Below are positions 24,663-32,950 of a stretch of 64,000 bases of DNA, in pieces. A program made the translations under genes and the position numbers. The stretch is from an uncultured Oscillospiraceae bacterium (GTDB lineage: Bacteria; Bacillota; Clostridia; Oscillospirales; Oscillospiraceae). The DNA is taken from the NCBI GenBank assembly GCA_950097245.1, contig CATNCS010000003.1, forward strand, positions 1-64,000. Reading direction: 5' to 3'. How positions within the stretch are numbered: position 1 is the stretch's first letter; every line of letters begins with the position of its first letter. The notes under the pieces were generated by a model. That model was not told the origin of the DNA, did not search any database, and saw only the letters and a list, made by a program, of their open reading frames with translations.

Positions 24663-24697
24663 GAACGTACAAAAAGTGAAGAAGGAGCGTGGTCCTG

Positions 24698-25621
24698 ATG
24701 ATTCAATTTGGTCTGCTGACCGCTATTCTGGACGGCTGGTCCTATGAGGATGCCGTTAACGTAGCCGCGGAGATGAACTTCCAATGTCTGGAGGTCGCCT
24801 GCTGGCCTGTGGGCAAGGCGGAGCGCCGGTACGCCGGCGTATCCCACATCGACGGAGAGCGGGTGCTGAAGGATGATGCCTACGCCAGACATGTGCTGCA
24901 CTGCGTGGCCTCCAAGGGGATGCACATCTCCTCTCTGGCCTACTATCCCAATCCCATGGACGCCGATCTGGAAAAACGCGAAATCGCCATCGCCCACCTG
25001 AAAACGCTGATTCAGGCCTCCGCCAAGCTGGGGATCAATATGGTGACCACCTTCATCGGCTGCGATCAGTACAAGTCCGTGGAGGAAAATATTCAGCTGT
25101 TCCAGGAGATCTGGCCCCCCATCATCAAGCTGGCAGAGGATGCAGGCGTGAAAATTGCCATTGAGAACTGCCCCATGCTCTTCGGCCGGGACCAGTGGCC
25201 CAACGGTCAGAACCTGATGCGCTCTCCGGTCATCTACCGCAGGCTGTTCGAGCTCATCCCCTCCCCCAACTTCGGGCTGAACTTCGATCCCAGCCACTAT
25301 GTGTGGCAGGGGATGGATTACATCAAGACCATCTACGATTTTAAGGACAAGCTGTTCCATGTCCACTTTAAGGACATCAAGCTCTATCCTGAGAAGCTGG
25401 CCGAGTGCGGCGTGATGGCCTACCCTCTGGACTATATGTCCCCCAAGCTCCCCGGCCTGGGCGATGTGGACTGGGGCCGGTTTGTCTCTGCCCTTAACGA
25501 TATCCGCTACAGCGGTGATGCTGTGATCGAGGTGGAGGACAAGGCCTTTGAGGACAGCCGGGATGATATTGTCAAATCCATCAAGCTCTCCAAGCACTAC
25601 CTGGATAATTTTATTGTTTGA
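24698..25621 (+). CDS. Sugar phosphate isomerase/epimerase (TIM-barrel, xylose-isomerase-like)
   Basis: A 307-residue AP-endonuclease-2-like TIM barrel. AAGGAG at 24682-24687 is correctly spaced for ATG 24698 (MIQFGLLTAILDGWSYEDA), not for the GTG at 24689. Likely metal ligands appear in order: Glu in KIAIENCP, Asp in LNFDPSHY, His in LFHVHFKD and Glu in VIEVEDK. It should isomerise or epimerise the keto-sugar made by the neighbouring Gfo/Idh enzymes, which is inferred from context. It is divergent from lacI and ends in a strong terminator. Confidence 0.87.
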   Translation: MIQFGLLTAILDGWSYEDAVNVAAEMNFQCLEVACWPVGKAERRYAGVSHIDGERVLKDDAYARHVLHCVASKGMHISSLAYYPNPMDADLEKREIAIAHLKTLIQASAKLGINMVTTFIGCDQYKSVEENIQLFQEIWPPIIKLAEDAGVKIAIENCPMLFGRDQWPNGQNLMRSPVIYRRLFELIPSPNFGLNFDPSHYVWQGMDYIKTIYDFKDKLFHVHFKDIKLYPEKLAECGVMAYPLDYMSPKLPGLGDVDWGRFVSALNDIRYSGDAVIEVEDKAFEDSRDDIVKSIKLSKHYLDNFIV

Positions 25622-25696
25622 CCCCCCAGCCTGCCGCCGGATCACGCATCTCACAAGAGGCTGGACCGGCCGCACCGCTCCCCCGTAAAAGATATC

Positions 25697-25738
25697 GGGT
25701 GAGCCCGGTTATGGAAAGATAACCGGGCTCACCCTTTA
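25697..25738 (+). terminator. Intrinsic terminator after the isomerase gene
   Basis: gggtgagcccggttat-ggaaag-ataaccgggctcaccc, perfect 16-bp stem followed by TTTATT. Confidence 0.88.
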
Positions 25739-25789
25739 TTGCGTACTTTTTTCCGCGACTCTTCCGTCTCTGAAAAATGTTTACCGTTT

Positions 25790-26173
25790 TTATGCCTGCT
25801 CCCCTTTTTGCGCCTCAATGGCCTCCCGCTCCTTCAACAGCTCCTCATGGAGCTGTTCGGTGTTCCAGGTCCGGTTGGTATCAGTAAGCACGGCTTTTAA
25901 GGGAATAGGGGGCAGCTTGGCCACCCGAATGACCTCCAGCACCTGGTTGAGCAGGGCCTGGGGCAGGTAGCAGAAGACCAGCATGGGCTCGGGCAGGGTA
26001 TCAGCGGCCTCGCCGGGATCTCCCTTGCCCTGGGCCAGCTCCTCCAGAGGAATGTGATAGCGGTCAGGCCCCACCACCCGCATGCGCAGGCGGAGCATGG
26101 CAAAAATCTGCCGCAGCTTGGAGAACTCCTCCCCGGCACAATTGTACATCAAAACTGTTCCAGCGTTTTTCAT
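25790..26173 (-). CDS. DUF3783 domain protein
   Basis: A 127-residue cytoplasmic protein of unknown function. The central and C-terminal blocks PEPMLVFCYLPQALLNQVLE and IPLKAVLTDTNRTWNTEQLH are typical of DUF3783. It stands alone between a terminator and a palindromic repeat. Confidence 0.8.
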   Translation of the reverse strand: MKNAGTVLMYNCAGEEFSKLRQIFAMLRLRMRVVGPDRYHIPLEELAQGKGDPGEAADTLPEPMLVFCYLPQALLNQVLEVIRVAKLPPIPLKAVLTDTNRTWNTEQLHEELLKEREAIEAQKGEQA

Positions 26174-26188
26174 CTAAGCACCTCTCTG

Positions 26189-26266
26189 CAGGGGGCGGCC
26201 TCTGTGCCGCCCCGTGTCTTTCAAAATCCACGGTATTTGCGGGGCGGCCCGGAGGCCGCCCCCTGC
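26189..26266. repeat. Palindromic GC-rich repeat, copy 3
   Basis: gcagggggcggcctctgtgc ... ggaggccgccccctgc, with GCAGGGGG/CCCCCTGC ends, between metY and the DUF3783 gene. Confidence 0.78.
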
Positions 26267-26270
26267 CGGT

Positions 26271-27554
26271 TTACACCTGGGCCAGGGCCTGCTCAATATC
26301 GGCGATCAGGTCGGTCAAATCCTCAATGCCGCAGGAGAGGCGGACCAGATCGGCAGTGATGCCGGCGGCTGCCAGCTCCTGGTCGTTCATCTGACGGTGG
26401 GTGGCGGAGGCGGGGTGAAGGACACAGGTGCGGGCATCGGCCACGTGGGTCTCAATGGCTGCCAGCTTCAGGTGCTTCATGAAGGTCTCAGCGGCGGTCC
26501 GCCCCCCCTTGAAGCCGAAGGACACCACGCCGCAGGTGCCGTTGGGCATATACTTTTGGGCCAGCTCGTAGTACTTGTCCCCCTTCAGGCCGGGGTAGGT
26601 GACAAAGCTGATCTTGGGGTGGTTCTTCAGAAAGCTGGCCACCGCCAGGGCATTTTCGCAGTGGCGGGGCATGCGGACGTGGAGGCTCTCCAGCCCCAGG
26701 TTCAGCAAAAACGCGTTCTGAGGGGACTGGATGGAGCCGAAATCCCGCATGAGCTGGGCGGTGCACTTGGTGATGAAGGCGCCTCCCTGGCCGAATTTCT
26801 CCGCGTAGGTGATGCCGTGGTAGCTGTCGTCGGGGGTGGTCAGACCGGGGAACTTGTCCGCATGGGCCATCCAGTCGAAGTTGCCGCTGTCCACGATGCA
26901 GCCCCCCACCCCGGCCCCGTGGCCGTCCATATACTTGGTGGTGGAGTGGGTGACAATGTCGCAGCCCCACTCAAAGGGCCGGCAGTTGACAGGGGTGGCG
27001 AAGGTGTTGTCGATCACCAGGGGCACGCCGTGGGCGTGGGCAGCTTTGGCGAACTTCTCGATGTCCAGCACGGTGAGGGCGGGGTTGGCGATGGTCTCGC
27101 CAAAGACGGCCTTGGTGTTGGGCTTGAAGGCGGCGTTCAGCTCCTCCTCCGTACAGTCTGGGGAGACAAATGTAAAGTCGATGCCCATCTTCCGCATGGT
27201 GACGTGGAACAGGTTGTAGGTGCCGCCGTAGATGGTGGAGGAGGCCACCACGTGGTCGCCGCAGTTGGCGATGTTGAAGATGGCGTAGAAGTTGGCCGCC
27301 TGGCCGGAGGCGGTGAGCATGGCGGCGGTGCCGCCCTCCATGTCACAGATCTTGGCGGCCACCATGTCGTTGGTGGGGTTCTGGAGGCGGGTGTAGAAGT
27401 AGCCGCTGGCCTCCAGGTCGAAGAGCTTGCCCATGTCCTCGCTGGTAGCGTACTTGAAGGTGGTGGACTGGACGATGGGGATCTGCCGGGGCTCGCCGTT
27501 GCCGGGGGTGTAGCCGCTCTGAACGCACTTGGTGCTCATTTTGTAATCGCTCAT
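26271..27554 (-). CDS. metY: O-acetylhomoserine sulfhydrylase (MetY-type)
   Basis: A 427-residue PLP enzyme of the Cys/Met metabolism family. It makes homocysteine from O-acetylhomoserine and sulfide. Seen: YTRLQNPTNDMVAAKICDMEGG, the cofactor-binding VIDNTFATPVNCRPFEWGCD and the PLP lysine in HSTTKYMDGHG near residue 215. The length and the long middle insertion fit MetY better than MetB or MetC. Monocistronic and flanked by repeats on both sides. No S-box or T-box leader is evident upstream. Confidence 0.9.
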   Translation of the reverse strand: MSDYKMSTKCVQSGYTPGNGEPRQIPIVQSTTFKYATSEDMGKLFDLEASGYFYTRLQNPTNDMVAAKICDMEGGTAAMLTASGQAANFYAIFNIANCGDHVVASSTIYGGTYNLFHVTMRKMGIDFTFVSPDCTEEELNAAFKPNTKAVFGETIANPALTVLDIEKFAKAAHAHGVPLVIDNTFATPVNCRPFEWGCDIVTHSTTKYMDGHGAGVGGCIVDSGNFDWMAHADKFPGLTTPDDSYHGITYAEKFGQGGAFITKCTAQLMRDFGSIQSPQNAFLLNLGLESLHVRMPRHCENALAVASFLKNHPKISFVTYPGLKGDKYYELAQKYMPNGTCGVVSFGFKGGRTAAETFMKHLKLAAIETHVADARTCVLHPASATHRQMNDQELAAAGITADLVRLSCGIEDLTDLIADIEQALAQV

Positions 27555-27622
27555 GGAGAACGCCTTCTTTCGTTAAAATCACTGTTAAGAGTAGCGGGAA
27601 ATTTCAGGATTGTCAAGCATTT

Positions 27623-27699
27623 TGTAGGGGCGGGTATTACTCGCCCGCCTTAACAGGACAAGGCCCCGATCCATGCGGGCGGATGATATCCGCCCCTAC
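27623..27699. repeat. Palindromic GC-rich repeat, copy 4
   Basis: tgtaggggcgggtattactc ... ggatgatatccgcccctac, between the GerMN lipoprotein gene and metY. Its right end touches the end of the lipoprotein gene. Confidence 0.75.
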
Positions 27700-28196
27700 G
27701 GATTGACGTCCGCCAGCTCGTCCCACAGCACCGCCTCCCGGGGGGACAGCAGCTGATGGCTGCGGTAGGTGACCTGGCGGCCGCCGGCGGTAATCTCCAC
27801 CCCCTCCACCCCCTCCACCTGGGACAGGGTGAGGACGATGGAGTAGTCGGCCAGGCTCAGGGACACGTCGGCCAGCGCCCCGTACTGCTCGGACAGGTCC
27901 ACCAGCAGGACGCCCGGCCGCTCTTCGTCCCAGGTCCACCGCTGGAGGGTAACGCTCCGCGGGAAGGGGGAGGTGAGCCCCTCCTGGTCGGGCCCGGCCA
28001 GCAGGGCCGTCAGCAGGTCCTCGGGGGTGAGCTCCCCCTGATAGGGCTGAGAGGCCAGGGCAGGGCCGTGATTTTCCCCCGAGCCGGCGCAGAACCAGAG
28101 GACGGGGCCCTCTGTGGTCTCGGGTTTCCGGCCGCCGCAGGCGGGCAGGAGCAGGGCCAGGGCCAGCAGAAGCGGGAGCCATCTCTGTCTACTCAT
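27696..28196 (-). CDS. GerMN-domain lipoprotein
   Basis: A 166-residue lipoprotein with signal LLLALALLLPACGG (lipobox LPAC). The mature domain (LTPEDLLTALLAGPDQEG, VLLVDLSEQYGALAD, LSLADYSIVLTLSQVEGVEGV) is a single GerMN fold as found in GerM and Lpq-type lipoproteins. Its ATG overlaps the stop of the histidine kinase by four bases, so kinase and lipoprotein are coupled. The lipoprotein may modulate the sensor or act on the envelope; this is inference. Confidence 0.83.
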   Translation of the reverse strand: MSRQRWLPLLLALALLLPACGGRKPETTEGPVLWFCAGSGENHGPALASQPYQGELTPEDLLTALLAGPDQEGLTSPFPRSVTLQRWTWDEERPGVLLVDLSEQYGALADVSLSLADYSIVLTLSQVEGVEGVEITAGGRQVTYRSHQLLSPREAVLWDELADVNP

Positions 28197-29632
28197 TGGC
28201 TCGTCCCCCTTCCTTTCGATTCGGAAATATACCGGGGAAAGCCGGCGGTAAACAGGCTGCCCTCGGGATTCCGGGGCCGGGCGGTGACCCAGCCGCCGTG
28301 GCGGCGCACCGTATCCCGGACGATGGACAGCCCCAGCCCGGTGCCGCCGGCCGCCCGGGACCGGGCCTTGTCCACCCGGTAGAAGCGGTTGAACACCTTG
28401 GGCAGGTCCTCCTCGGGGATGCCCACACCGGTGTCCCCCACCTCCAGAAGGACCTGATCCCCGTCCCGATACACCGAGACAAAGACCTTCCCTCCGCTGT
28501 AGTTGTATTTAATGGCGTTCTCCACCAGGTTGAAGCAGACCTGAGACAGATCGTCCTCGGTGCACAGAATGGAGCACCCCGGCTTCAGGCTCTTTTCCAC
28601 CGTCACCCCCGCCGCGTCGGCCACCGGCTGGAGGCGGGCGACGGTCCGCTCTGTCACCTGGGACACGTCCACCACGTGCTCCTCCCCCGCCGGCAGGCTG
28701 TCCAGCCGGGTGAGGGCCAGCAGGTGCTCGGTGATGCGGGTGAGCCGCTCGGCCTCGGAGCCGATGTCCCCCACAAAGTCCCGCACCATGGCCGGGTCCA
28801 TCTCGTCGGTCTGTAATATGGAGTCGGCCAACAGGCGGATAGAGGCCAGGGGGGTCTTCAGCTCGTGGCTGGCGTCGGAGACAAAGCGGCGCCGGACCTC
28901 CTCGGTGGTCTGGAGCCGGTCGGTGAGCTGGTTGAACTCCCCGGCCAGCTGGGCCATCTCGTCCCGGCCCACAGGCTGAAGCCGGTGGCCGTACTCCCCC
29001 TCGCCCACAATGCGGATGGCCCGCAGCAGGGCGGCGATGCGGGCGGTGAGCATCTTGGAGAAGAAGGTTGACATAATCAGCGTCACCAGAGCGATGACCA
29101 GAGAGATGGTGCGCAGGTTCTGCTGCAGGCTGTACAGCAGCTCCCCCTGGGCCTGATCCACCTCCAGAATATAGATGGAGCCGATGACCATGCCCCGGTA
29201 GACGATGGGCATGGCGGCGGTGGAGGTAAATACCCGGTCCGCGTACCGGGAGCAGAACACGTCGCTGCCCCGCAGGGCGGACACCACCTCCTGGTACAGG
29301 GCGTAGCGGTACTCCTGGGGCACATTCTCCTCCGGCGGAGATTCCTCCCCCTTCTCCGGCTGCCTGGTGCTGTCATAGAGGATGAGCCCCGCGGGGTCGG
29401 TGACCAAAATCCGTTTCAGCCCCATGTTATCCAGCATGTTCATCACCCGGGCCACCTGGTCGGCGGACAGGGACTCCAGCTCCATCAGGGCGGAGGCCAT
29501 CACTGCCGTCTGGCTTTTCAGGGAATCCCGCTTGGAGGCAAACAGCAGGTCCTGGGAGGCCAGCACCGGGTAGGTGTTCAGCAGCACCAGCACCACGGCG
29601 AAGATCACCAGATAGCTCAGGGCGTACTTCAC
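28193..29632 (-). CDS. Membrane sensor histidine kinase (PhoR/WalK-like)
   Basis: A 479-residue kinase. TM1 is at about 5-25, an extracytoplasmic sensor region at 30-170, TM2 at about 172-195, then HAMP. The dimerisation/phosphoacceptor box is FVSDASHELKTPLASIR near residue 255, and the ATPase boxes are NLVENAIKYNYSGG, DTGVGIPEEDL and GGTGLGLSIV. The ORF begins at GTG 29632, which lacks a good ribosome site. The frame is open for 16 more codons (KNKVPFFSSLQ...) to a GAGGTGA site but with no canonical start codon in between. It partners the response regulator encoded just upstream. Confidence 0.92.
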   Translation of the reverse strand: MKYALSYLVIFAVVLVLLNTYPVLASQDLLFASKRDSLKSQTAVMASALMELESLSADQVARVMNMLDNMGLKRILVTDPAGLILYDSTRQPEKGEESPPEENVPQEYRYALYQEVVSALRGSDVFCSRYADRVFTSTAAMPIVYRGMVIGSIYILEVDQAQGELLYSLQQNLRTISLVIALVTLIMSTFFSKMLTARIAALLRAIRIVGEGEYGHRLQPVGRDEMAQLAGEFNQLTDRLQTTEEVRRRFVSDASHELKTPLASIRLLADSILQTDEMDPAMVRDFVGDIGSEAERLTRITEHLLALTRLDSLPAGEEHVVDVSQVTERTVARLQPVADAAGVTVEKSLKPGCSILCTEDDLSQVCFNLVENAIKYNYSGGKVFVSVYRDGDQVLLEVGDTGVGIPEEDLPKVFNRFYRVDKARSRAAGGTGLGLSIVRDTVRRHGGWVTARPRNPEGSLFTAGFPRYISESKGRGTSQ

Positions 29633-29692
29633 CTGGAGGGAGGAAAAGAAAGGGACCTTGTTCTTACTGCTCGTGAGGAATCACCTCATCTC

Positions 29693-29719
29693 GTAGGGGC
29701 GGATATTATCCGCCCCCAC
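29693..29719. repeat. Short GC-rich palindrome, copy 5
   Basis: gtaggggcggatattatccgcccccac, a minimal version of the repeat, between the response regulator and kinase genes. Confidence 0.68.
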
Positions 29720-29721
29720 AT

Positions 29722-30408
29722 TCAGACCTTCGCCAGATAGTAGCCCACGCCCCACTTGGTGCGGATATACTCCGGGTTGGCGGGGTCCAGCTCCAGCTTC
29801 TCCCGCAGGCGGCGGACATGGACGTCCACCGTGCGGTAGTCGCCGATATACTCATAGCCCCACACCACGTTGAGCAGATTCTCCCGGCTGTACACCCGGC
29901 CGGGGTTGCGGAGGAGCAGCTCCATCAGGTCGAACTCCTTGGCGGTGAGCTCCACAGAGACGTCCTTCCGCCAGGCGGCCCGGGCGGCCGTGTCCAGGCG
30001 GATATGGCCGGCCTCCAAAACGCTCTCCGCCCTCTTCTGCTCCGCGGTGCCGGAGCGGCGCAGCAGCGCCCGCACCCGGGCCTTCAGCTCCAGCAGGTTG
30101 AACGGCTTGGTGATGTAGTCGTCGGCGCCGCACTCAAAGCCCATGATCTTGTCGGTGTCCTCCCCCTTGGCCGTTAACATAATAATGGGGACGTTGGAGA
30201 ACTCCCGGATGCGCATACAGGCCTGAAGGCCGTCGATCTTGGGCATCATCAGGTCCAGCAGGATCAGGTCGAAGCTGCCCTCCCGGGCCAGCTCCACCGC
30301 CTGCTCGCCGTCACAGCCCACCTCCACCTGGTAGCCCTCGTGCTCCAGGTTGAACTTGATGCCCTTTACCAGCACCTGTTCGTCGTCTACTACTAAAATT
30401 TTTGCCAT
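29722..30408 (-). CDS. OmpR/PhoB-family response regulator
   Basis: A 228-residue two-domain regulator. The receiver domain has the acidic pair VDDEQ, the phospho-acceptor Asp in LILLDLMMPK near residue 52, and conserved Thr (MLTAKGED) and Lys (YITKPFN). The C-terminal winged helix includes ELTAKEFDLMELLLRNPGRVYSRENLL and YRTVDVHVRRLREKLE. It controls transcription after phosphorylation by the adjacent kinase. First gene of a three-gene operon (regulator, kinase, GerMN lipoprotein). Confidence 0.94.
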   Translation of the reverse strand: MAKILVVDDEQVLVKGIKFNLEHEGYQVEVGCDGEQAVELAREGSFDLILLDLMMPKIDGLQACMRIREFSNVPIIMLTAKGEDTDKIMGFECGADDYITKPFNLLELKARVRALLRRSGTAEQKRAESVLEAGHIRLDTAARAAWRKDVSVELTAKEFDLMELLLRNPGRVYSRENLLNVVWGYEYIGDYRTVDVHVRRLREKLELDPANPEYIRTKWGVGYYLAKV

Positions 30409-30433
30409 ACTTTTTCTCCTGTTCCTATTTCCG

Positions 30434-30460
30434 TCGGGGCGGCACAGAGGCCGCCCCCTA
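30434..30460. repeat. Short GC-rich palindrome, copy 6
   Basis: cggggcggcacagaggccgcccccta. Its right end provides the stop codon of the ComEA-like gene on the reverse strand, as with copy 1. Confidence 0.65.
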
Positions 30461-30859
30461 CCCCACGGTCACATACTCCCGCAGATTTTCTAAAATCCCC
30501 GGTCCGATGCCGGAGACCTCCGTCAGCCCGTCCACATTCTGGAAGGGGCCGTGCTCCTCCCGCCAGGCGACAATATCCCGGGCCCGCTTCTCCCCGATCC
30601 CGGGCAGGCGCTGGAGGTCGTAGGCGTCGGCGGCGTTTATGTCGATGGTCTCGCCGGGGAGCAAGCTGTCCGGGCGGGCATCCTCCCCGTCCGCCGCCCC
30701 CTCCGGGGCGTCGGTCTCCTCCGCCGGCGGGCGCCGGGCGGCAGACACCTGATATGGCTCCGGAGTGCTGGTCCGGGCCAGATACCATCCGCTGCAAAAC
30801 AGGGTAAATCCCGCCAGCAGAGCCAGGACTACCGCTGCAAATCTGGATTTTCCCTCCAC
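30458..30859 (-). CDS. ComEA-like helix-hairpin-helix protein
   Basis: A 133-residue membrane-anchored protein: short N-terminus, one TM segment (FAAVVLALLAGFTLFCSGWYL), an acidic Pro-rich linker, then a ComEA-type tandem HhH domain (IDINAADAYDLQRLPGIGEKRARDIVAW, LTEVSGIGPGILENL). This fold binds DNA outside the membrane during competence uptake. The AGGGGGGAG site favours the GTG at 30859 over the ORF-track start at 30886. The SLBB domain of full-length ComEA is lacking, and no comEC is nearby, so it may be a stand-alone HhH protein. Confidence 0.8.
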   Translation of the reverse strand: MEGKSRFAAVVLALLAGFTLFCSGWYLARTSTPEPYQVSAARRPPAEETDAPEGAADGEDARPDSLLPGETIDINAADAYDLQRLPGIGEKRARDIVAWREEHGPFQNVDGLTEVSGIGPGILENLREYVTVG

Positions 30860-30873
30860 TGCCCACTCCCCCC

Positions 30874-30902
30874 TTGCGATTTTCACCGGGCTTTGCTATA
30901 AT
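30874..30902 (+). promoter_or_regulatory. Promoter of the D,D-carboxypeptidase gene
   Basis: TTGCGA, 17-base spacer, TATAAT at about 30897-30902, giving a 5' leader of roughly 105 nt. It lies back to back with the start of the ComEA-like gene. Confidence 0.58.
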
Positions 30903-31015
30903 GGGACCCAGACTGCCATACCGTAAATTTAAGAAGTTCTTAATTGCCTTTTTCTCTTCGATACGGTACACTGTCTTTACCTGTTTTATTATACCATACA
31001 TATGGAGAATTTCCT

Positions 31016-32380
31016 ATGAAAAAATATCGTTTTCTTTCGCTGGTACTTTTGCTTGCTCTGGCCCTGTCCCTGACCCCCGTCTCCGCCGCCGGCCCTAACC
31101 AGGAGGACCTGGACCTGTTCTGCACCCACGCCGTCCTGCTGGATGCCAACCACGGGGAGATTTTGTACAACATGAGGGCCAACGAGAAGGCCTACCCCGC
31201 CTCCATCACCAAAATCATGACCGCCCTGCTGGTGCTGGAGGCCATCGAGTACGGCCAGCTCTCCCTGGACACTCAGTTGACTGCCGGGGAGACACGGATG
31301 CAAAGCGTTACCTCCTCCTACGTCAACGGCAACATCAAGCTGGGCGAGGTGCTCACGGTGGAGGAGCTGCTGTACATGACCCTCCTGCCCTCCTACGCCG
31401 ACGCCTGCAACATCCTGGCCGTGGCGGTGGACGGCACCATCGAGGACTTTGTGGACCACATGAACCGCAAGGCGGCGGAGCTGGGCTGCCAGAACACACA
31501 CTTCACCAACCCGGTGGGCATACACAATGAGAACCACTACTCCACCCCCTACGACCTGGCCCTCATCATGAAGGCCTGCCTGGAGTACGACACCTATCTG
31601 GAGATATCCCAGGCCCCCAAGCACACCGTGCCTGCCACCGACATGTCCGGCCCCCGGGAGATATACAACACCAACGCCCTGGTCTCCACCTGGAACCACA
31701 GCGGCTACATCTATGACAAATGCATCGCGGGCAAGACGGGCAACACCGACGAGGCGGGCCGCTGCCTCATCGCCGCCGCCGAAGATAACGACGAAATTCT
31801 CATCTCTGTCATCATCGGTTCCGGGCCTATGCCTGTTCCCGGTGAGGAGGATCTGAAGCAGGGCCATTTCCGGGAGAGCAAGCGGCTGCTGGAGTACGGC
31901 TTCAACAACTTCCACCGGGTGACCATCACCAAGGACAGCGAGCCGGTGGGCAAGGTGAAGGTCACCATGTCCCGTCAGGCCGACGAGGTGAACGTGAAGG
32001 CCCAGGGCTCCATCACCAAAACCCTGCCCAAGTCCATGGACGTGGACGATATTGAGACGGATATCCGCCTCTTTGCCGACGAGGTGGAGGCCCCGGTAAA
32101 GGAGGGCCAGGTGATGGGCGTTATGACCCTGTCCTACAACGACGAAGTCTACGGCAAGCTGGACCTGGTGGCCATCACCTCGGTGGAGCGGTCGGAGCTG
32201 CTGTATAAGAAAAAGCAGTTCATTGAGTTCTTCCAGAACGAGGGAGTACGGATTATTCTGGCCGTGGTCATGTTCCTGGCGGCCATTGTGATTCTCAAGC
32301 TCACTGTCTTCCGCCGGAAGAAGCGCCCCAAGGCCGGGGCCGCCGCCCGGCGGGGGAATTACAAGGGGACAAGAATGTGA
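31016..32380 (+). CDS. dacF: D-alanyl-D-alanine carboxypeptidase (DacF/PBP5-like)
   Basis: A 454-residue low-molecular-weight penicillin-binding protein that trims the terminal D-Ala from peptidoglycan stem peptides outside the membrane. TGGAG precedes ATG 31016; the ORF-track start at 30944 is too early. A signal peptide (LVLLLALALSLTPVSAA) leads to the S11 peptidase domain with SxxK in PASITKIM (about 62), SYADAC (about 125) and KTG in AGKTGNTDEAG (about 239). A C-terminal PBP5-like beta domain follows, then a TM anchor (LAVVMFLAAIVILKL) and a basic tail. All catalytic motifs are present. Confidence 0.92.
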   Translation: MKKYRFLSLVLLLALALSLTPVSAAGPNQEDLDLFCTHAVLLDANHGEILYNMRANEKAYPASITKIMTALLVLEAIEYGQLSLDTQLTAGETRMQSVTSSYVNGNIKLGEVLTVEELLYMTLLPSYADACNILAVAVDGTIEDFVDHMNRKAAELGCQNTHFTNPVGIHNENHYSTPYDLALIMKACLEYDTYLEISQAPKHTVPATDMSGPREIYNTNALVSTWNHSGYIYDKCIAGKTGNTDEAGRCLIAAAEDNDEILISVIIGSGPMPVPGEEDLKQGHFRESKRLLEYGFNNFHRVTITKDSEPVGKVKVTMSRQADEVNVKAQGSITKTLPKSMDVDDIETDIRLFADEVEAPVKEGQVMGVMTLSYNDEVYGKLDLVAITSVERSELLYKKKQFIEFFQNEGVRIILAVVMFLAAIVILKLTVFRRKKRPKAGAAARRGNYKGTRM

Positions 32381-32383
32381 AAG

Positions 32384-32412
32384 CAGCGGCTCCGTCAGAC
32401 ACGGAGCCGCTG
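32384..32412. terminator. Bidirectional terminator hairpin
   Basis: cagcggctccgt-cagac-acggagccgctg, perfect 12-bp stem between the convergent carboxypeptidase and HTH genes. Confidence 0.82.
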
Positions 32413-32631
32413 TTATTCTTTATATCTTCTCTTTTTCAGCCCCAGCACAACATCAGCCGAAACCTTATAGTACTTGCACAGAGTAATCAAATGCCTCACT
32501 GGCATCTCGTTTGCGCCGCGCTCATAGCGGGCATACATCGTCTGAGAGGTGCCTAGTATCTCTGCAACCTGTTTTTGCGTCAGGTCGTGGTCCTCCCGCA
32601 GACCCCGTAGATATTCCATATAGTATTCCAC
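32413..32631 (-). CDS. XRE-family HTH transcriptional regulator
   Basis: A 72-residue one-domain regulator: LTQKQVAEILGTSQTMYARYERG is a clear Cro/CI-type HTH, followed by MPVRHLITLCKYYKVSADVVLGL. AGAAGGGG upstream favours GTG 32631 rather than the ORF-track start at 32652. The target is unknown. It is the only gene of its unit. Confidence 0.82.
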   Translation of the reverse strand: MEYYMEYLRGLREDHDLTQKQVAEILGTSQTMYARYERGANEMPVRHLITLCKYYKVSADVVLGLKKRRYKE

Positions 32632-32759
32632 TGTGATACCCCTTCTGCGCAATATGTATCAGGGTATCAAAGGACAGATATGCACTATTGACTTTAGTAA
32701 ATATTTGTATTAAACTGTTTTTGTAAACCTTCCAAATAATATCGAAATCAGGTGGAGCT

Positions 32760-32921
32760 ATGGAACTAAATTATTTCAAGGACAAGCTTTTTGATCTGCT
32801 CAACGAGACCGATGAGCTGGATATTGCCGATCTGGATGCAGAGGACAGAAAAAATCTGCTCAAAGTCACAATGGCAGACGGCAGTATATTTGAGGTCTCA
32901 TGTCAAGCAATTGAACAGTAA
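32760..32921 (+). CDS. Small acidic protein (53 aa), not in the ORF track
   Basis: ATG 32760 preceded by GGTGGAG; it encodes MELNYFKDKLFDLLNETDEL followed by a segment ending in TMADGSIFEVSCQAIEQ and a TAA at 32919-32921. It is too short for the 60-residue cutoff of the track. The sequence is compositionally protein-like and a perfect hairpin terminator follows the stop. Similar small acidic proteins occur in clostridia without assigned function. Confidence 0.7.
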   Translation: MELNYFKDKLFDLLNETDELDIADLDAEDRKNLLKVTMADGSIFEVSCQAIEQ

Positions 32922-32950
32922 AAACCGCCGGCGCTGCCGGCGGTTTTTTC
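32921..32950. terminator. Intrinsic terminator
   Basis: accgccggc-gct-gccggcggt followed by TTTTTT. It ends the 53-residue gene and sits against the end of the convergent stalk-like gene. Confidence 0.85.

Noticed and set aside
27555-27640. SAM riboswitch upstream of metY
   Set aside because: The leader is too short and carries no S-box core.
26214-27653. 479-residue ORF on the + strand
   Set aside because: Antisense shadow of metY, which has full PLP-enzyme motifs.
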